Below, one piece after another: positions 61,371-64,000 of a DNA stretch of 64,000 nucleotides (the stretch's first letter is position 1; every line of letters begins with the position of its first letter). The stretch covers positions 17,459 to 81,458 of the forward strand of contig JAJCZL010000037.1 of NCBI GenBank assembly GCA_029262415.1, given 5' to 3'. The notes under the pieces were generated by a model. The model was not told the origin of the DNA, ran no database searches, and was given only the letters and a program-made list of their open reading frames with translations. Made by a program: the position numbers and the translations under genes. The DNA is from Deltaproteobacteria bacterium. GTDB taxonomy: Bacteria > Desulfobacterota > Binatia > UBA1149 > JAJCZL01.

Positions 61371-61912
61371 TCAGCCGGAGGTGAGCCCGAAGAGCCGACG
61401 CTGCTCGTTCCAATCCAATGGAATCGGACCGCGAAACGATTCGAGACTCAGATCGTGTGAATGCTCGCCCGACAAAGCCGCCTCGGTGATGTCGGGAGCA
61501 AGGAAAGCAAACCGAAGCATTCGGCTTACGTAACGAGCACTGACCCCTTCGCGCTTGGCAATCTCAGTAAGCGACTGTGCGTGTCCGCCAAGAAGTTGCT
61601 CACGCCAGTGTTGGCCCCGGGCGATTGCGCGCACCAGCGCCGCATTGGGACCATCGATGTTTTGCGACGACTCACCGTCCGCGATCAAGCGACAGCCGCC
61701 GCCGCGCTGAACGATCTCAAATGGAACTTCGACGGTGAGAGGTTCCGCCTCGCTGCCCGTTCTCCCGTTGGGTGCAGAGGCCGCCCCGTCATGATCCGCC
61801 ACGGTGGGGTCAATACTGATTCGCACCCTGCCCTTTTCGACAACCACCCGCTGGATCAATCCTCGCACCAAGACCCGACGTTCGCTTTCACCTGCTCGTT
61901 TTAATCTTGCTG
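61371..61912 (-). pseudogene. Serine recombinase (site-specific integrase), C-terminal remnant
   Basis: The minus strand encodes the conserved C-terminal module of large serine recombinases: SERRVLVRGLIQRVVVEKGR, LVRAIARGQHWREQLLGGHA, SLTEIAKREGVSARYVSRML, then RFAFLAPDITEAALSG and PIPLDWNEQRRLFGL. The N-terminal resolvase catalytic domain (with the Ser nucleophile) and the zinc ribbon are missing; the frame upstream of about 61912 has no recombinase similarity. It therefore represents a decayed integrase left beside tRNA-Ser. The smaller frame could start at 61871, but expression is unlikely to give an active enzyme. Confidence 0.75.
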
Positions 61913-62074
61913 CCAGGAACTGAACCGCCCCGGGTTTTCCGGTGGTGGTGGACTCTTCTGGTGCGCGCGTGCGTTCCGCCTGAGGTTGTCCTGACGGGTT
62001 TTAGGGACCCGACGGAAGGTGATTCAGCCAGCGGGGAGCGCAGATGTACGCTCTTGCGGAAGCGGAGCATGGCG

Positions 62075-63379
62075 ATGTATCATTGGCACATGATGGCCCG
62101 GACAATGGAGCCGGTCTCCTGGTCGGGATTGGTAGCAGCAGGGTGTGTTTTCGGCGCTTCTCTTAGCGGCGTCGGGTCGGCGCATGCTACGCCGACGGGC
62201 GTTCTTGTAAACACATCGAGCGCCGGAAACCAGGTCCGGCCTGCGGTTGCTTCCGGGAAGACCGGGTATTTCGCGGTGTGGGACGACGGTCGCGCGATCC
62301 GTGCGCGTCAGCTCGATACTGCCGGCAGACCGGTATCGACTGAGCTGACAGTATCGCAACTCGGGCAAACCCCTGAGGTGGCTTCGCGACCCCGAGGTGG
62401 GTACGTCGTAGTCTGGCGCGAGAATGGAGGGATTGCGGGTCGCCGACTGGGTAACGCAGGGCGTTTGCGCGGAGATAGTTTCGCCATCAGCTCCACACCG
62501 ATTTCTTCGACTGCCGCACCGGCGATTGCATTCAACCGGTTCGGGCAAGGGCTGGCTGTCTGGGCGCAGCAGCAAGCGGGGGCTGAGGCACTCACCAATA
62601 TCGTGGCGCGACGCCTGGGAAAAGACGGGTTACCTCGCGGAGAGGAAATCGAGGTTACATCCAATCAGGGGCTTCCCGTTTTCCGGCCGCGGGTTGCCGC
62701 AACGAGACAGGGGCGTTTCATTGTTTCCTGGCAAACAGCGGATGGCGGAACCCGTAGCAGCGATGTGCTTGCACGACGGTTCGCCAACAAAGGCGCTTTT
62801 GTCGGTACAGAGTTCATCGTCAACGAGGTGACTAACGGAGATCAACACAGCCCGGACGTCAGCGCGGGTGTGCGGAAGAGTTTTGTCGTTGTTTGGCAAT
62901 CCGAAGACTTGCTCTACGGACAACGGTTCGGAGCGGCTGGTGCGCGAAAAGGTGAAGAATTTGTTATAGAGGCCGGGTCACGCGATGCCTATGCAGGCCA
63001 GAACCTGGAGCAGCGCCCACGTGTTGACTCGACCAAATCAGGGGCATTCGTTGTCGCGTGGTCTGCTGGCGATCCGATCGGACTCTACTCCACGTACTCC
63101 AGAGGCTACAACGGCTATGGCTACAGTTACGGTGAGTATATCGCGACGAGGCGGTTCGATCCGACCGGTACGCCGCTTGAGGCGCGCCAGGATACTGGTC
63201 GTGGCTCCCCAGATGCGGGACGTCCGGGGATCGCGGCACGAGGGGCTAGCTTTATCGTAGTCTGGGAGGATCGCGGCTGCCCCGCGTATCATGCCGAAAA
63301 TTGCCCCAACGAGCACGATACCTCCAGTTCGGACGGAAGCGGGTATGCGATTCGCGGTCGAGTGCAAAGTCTCGATTGA
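62075..63379 (+). CDS. Secreted repeat protein with beta-propeller-like motifs
   Basis: I chose the ATG at 62075, seven bases after GGAG; several other in-frame ATGs exist from 62069 to 62105. A signal peptide (SGLVAAGCVFGASLSGVGSA) precedes about 400 residues with six or so repeats of roughly 50-60 residues: P-x-V-A-x-x-x-x-G-x-F-x-V-x-W followed by a DG/GG turn and RR(L/F)-x-x-x-G-x-x-x-G-x-E(F/I). This is a known pattern in extracellular bacterial proteins. A Tyr/Gly-rich insert (GYNGYGYSYGEY) interrupts one repeat, and a CPxxHAENC pair is near the end. Function unknown. Confidence 0.75.
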   Translation: MYHWHMMARTMEPVSWSGLVAAGCVFGASLSGVGSAHATPTGVLVNTSSAGNQVRPAVASGKTGYFAVWDDGRAIRARQLDTAGRPVSTELTVSQLGQTPEVASRPRGGYVVVWRENGGIAGRRLGNAGRLRGDSFAISSTPISSTAAPAIAFNRFGQGLAVWAQQQAGAEALTNIVARRLGKDGLPRGEEIEVTSNQGLPVFRPRVAATRQGRFIVSWQTADGGTRSSDVLARRFANKGAFVGTEFIVNEVTNGDQHSPDVSAGVRKSFVVVWQSEDLLYGQRFGAAGARKGEEFVIEAGSRDAYAGQNLEQRPRVDSTKSGAFVVAWSAGDPIGLYSTYSRGYNGYGYSYGEYIATRRFDPTGTPLEARQDTGRGSPDAGRPGIAARGASFIVVWEDRGCPAYHAENCPNEHDTSSSDGSGYAIRGRVQSLD

Positions 63380-63445
63380 TCGGGCGTTGGTGCATGAATA
63401 AAAATCAACTCGAACGCTCCGTTGACTATCGGATCGTCACGTAGT

Positions 63446-63559
63446 GAGCTTCTGCGAGCTGGGCATCTCTACGTGTTTTGCAACAAGCGCTGTGACCGAA
63501 TCAAGGTTCTTCACTTTGATGGCAGCGGGCTTTGGGTATCGGCCAAAACCCTCGACTAA
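63446..63559 (+). pseudogene. IS66-family TnpB remnant
   Basis: The plus strand reads ELLRAGHLYVFCNKRCDRIK, then VLHFDGSGLWVSAKTLD and a TAA at 63557-63559. The pattern GHLYVFCNKR-x-DR-x-K-x-L-x-x-DGSGLW-x-x-AK is typical of the IS66 accessory protein TnpB. The normal start region and the C-terminal end (GRFxWP) are missing, and no tnpA or tnpC lies nearby, so only a short scar of the element is left. Confidence 0.6.
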
Positions 63560-63819
63560 GTCTTTGCCTTAAGCGGAAAACGTTCAGGATGTTCTAAGGT
63601 GTCGACGCCGATATCTACGTCCAGGTCCGGCCAGCGCAACTGCCCTTCGTGCTCTTCGATGACGTTGACCACCTGCCCCACGGGAGCGTCTTTGACCCAA
63701 GGGAATTCATCGTACGGCATGAAGTGCTCGTTGCCGCGTACTAGAACCCAAAGCCCATGCGTACCAACGTTGGTAACTTCAACTTCCGAAATGTCTTGTC
63801 CAAGCGGCTCGGAACTCAT
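63556..63819 (-). CDS. DUF2442 domain protein
   Basis: An 87-residue protein of the DUF2442 family: VEVTNVGTHGLWVLVRGNEH, FMPYDEFPWVKDAPVGQVVN and HEGQLRWPDLDVDIGVDTLE. The ATG at 63819 has GAGGAG eight bases upstream. DUF2442 proteins are often encoded with a small DUF4160 partner in toxin-antitoxin-like pairs; no clear partner is seen between 63820 and 64000, though it could lie beyond the window end. Its 3' end overlaps the TnpB scar by four bases. Confidence 0.82.
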   Translation of the reverse strand: MSSEPLGQDISEVEVTNVGTHGLWVLVRGNEHFMPYDEFPWVKDAPVGQVVNVIEEHEGQLRWPDLDVDIGVDTLEHPERFPLKAKT

Positions 63820-64000
63820 CTACATGCTCCTCGACAATCTGTTGCGACTGTCGAATCTGGCTTGCGGAAGCCTCGCTCTCTATAAATCGTGGGCGCCACA
63901 CTTGAGTAAGCATACCCGTAGTCGAGCGGTACCGGAAGTCATAACCTCGGGTCCATCCCTGTCCCTCGTCAATACCTCAACCGCCGCCAAACCCTTGACC
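63820..64000. other. Right edge without a recognised gene
   Basis: The last 180 bases show an open frame on the minus strand with protein-like content but no domain I recognise and no start inside the window. It may be the end of a gene whose beginning lies outside. Confidence 0.3.

Noticed and set aside
61907..62074. Longer N-terminus for the secreted repeat protein
   Set aside because: The extension is Arg/Trp-rich, overlaps the recombinase remnant and lacks a ribosome site; the signal peptide follows the ATG at 62075.
1..64000. CRISPR array, rRNA operon or prophage structural genes
   Set aside because: No regularly spaced repeats, no rRNA core sequences and no capsid, tail or terminase-like proteins were found.

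Overview
This 64 kb window is a high-GC, densely coded bacterial chromosome segment. Gene content suggests an uncultured Deltaproteobacteria-like lineage, possibly a Binatota/Myxococcota-type genome. The clues are a proliferating HNH-nuclease family, secreted proteins with Cys-bracketed dockerin-like repeats and TTTT-type linkers, a DUF4215-like Cys-rich repeat, a LolA-like/RND export module and a rubrerythrin-DUF3501 operon. The phylum is inferred from gene content only. Layout: 0-2.1 kb is gene debris: a frameshifted HNH endonuclease gene bracketed by copies of a palindrome, then a mosaic of a truncated FAD oxidoreductase, an unidentified fragment and an IS1182-type transposase tail. 2.1-15.6 kb holds lipoproteins, a PHP phosphoesterase, a glycosyltransferase with a histone H1-like N-terminal tail, a cation diffusion facilitator, the agmatine-to-putrescine pair aguA/aguB, an AmpG-like permease with a Nudix hydrolase, a Rieske protein and a large membrane sulfatase-fold protein. 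15.8-19.2 kb carries two tandem copies of a module made of a small secreted protein and a secreted zinc metalloprotease with a dockerin-like C-terminus. 19.5-27.8 kb holds a dienelactone hydrolase, a KefA/MscK-size mechanosensitive channel, a DUF523-DUF1722 protein and two adjacent Mrp-type Fe-S carrier ATPases. The most unusual locus is 30.3-37.1 kb: six tightly packed genes. A heavy-metal permease (DUF318/SO_0444 type) is fused in one polypeptide to an HflK-like SPFH domain. It is followed by HflC-like and HflK-like proteins and then a complete ZnuA/ZnuC/ZnuB-type ABC transporter, with His-rich segments in three of the components. This looks like a zinc/copper homeostasis unit built on an SPFH membrane scaffold. 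37.2-44.2 kb has a ThDP enzyme and a TetR-controlled LolA-like/outer-membrane-barrel/RND exporter operon. 44.2-54.2 kb has an Lrp-type regulator divergent from gltBD, then a translationally coupled GNAT-like plus ATP-grasp ligase pair. 54.2-57.2 kb is a PerR/Fur-led peroxide-defence operon (regulator, rubrerythrin, Fe-S oxidoreductase, DUF3501) with a readable promoter. 57.2-60 kb is the housekeeping cluster recR-ybaB-dnaX. 60-64 kb has a further dockerin-like protein, tRNA-Ser(GGA), a serine-recombinase C-terminal remnant next to that tRNA, a secreted repeat protein, an IS66 tnpB remnant and a DUF2442 protein. No CRISPR array, rRNA operon or intact prophage was seen.
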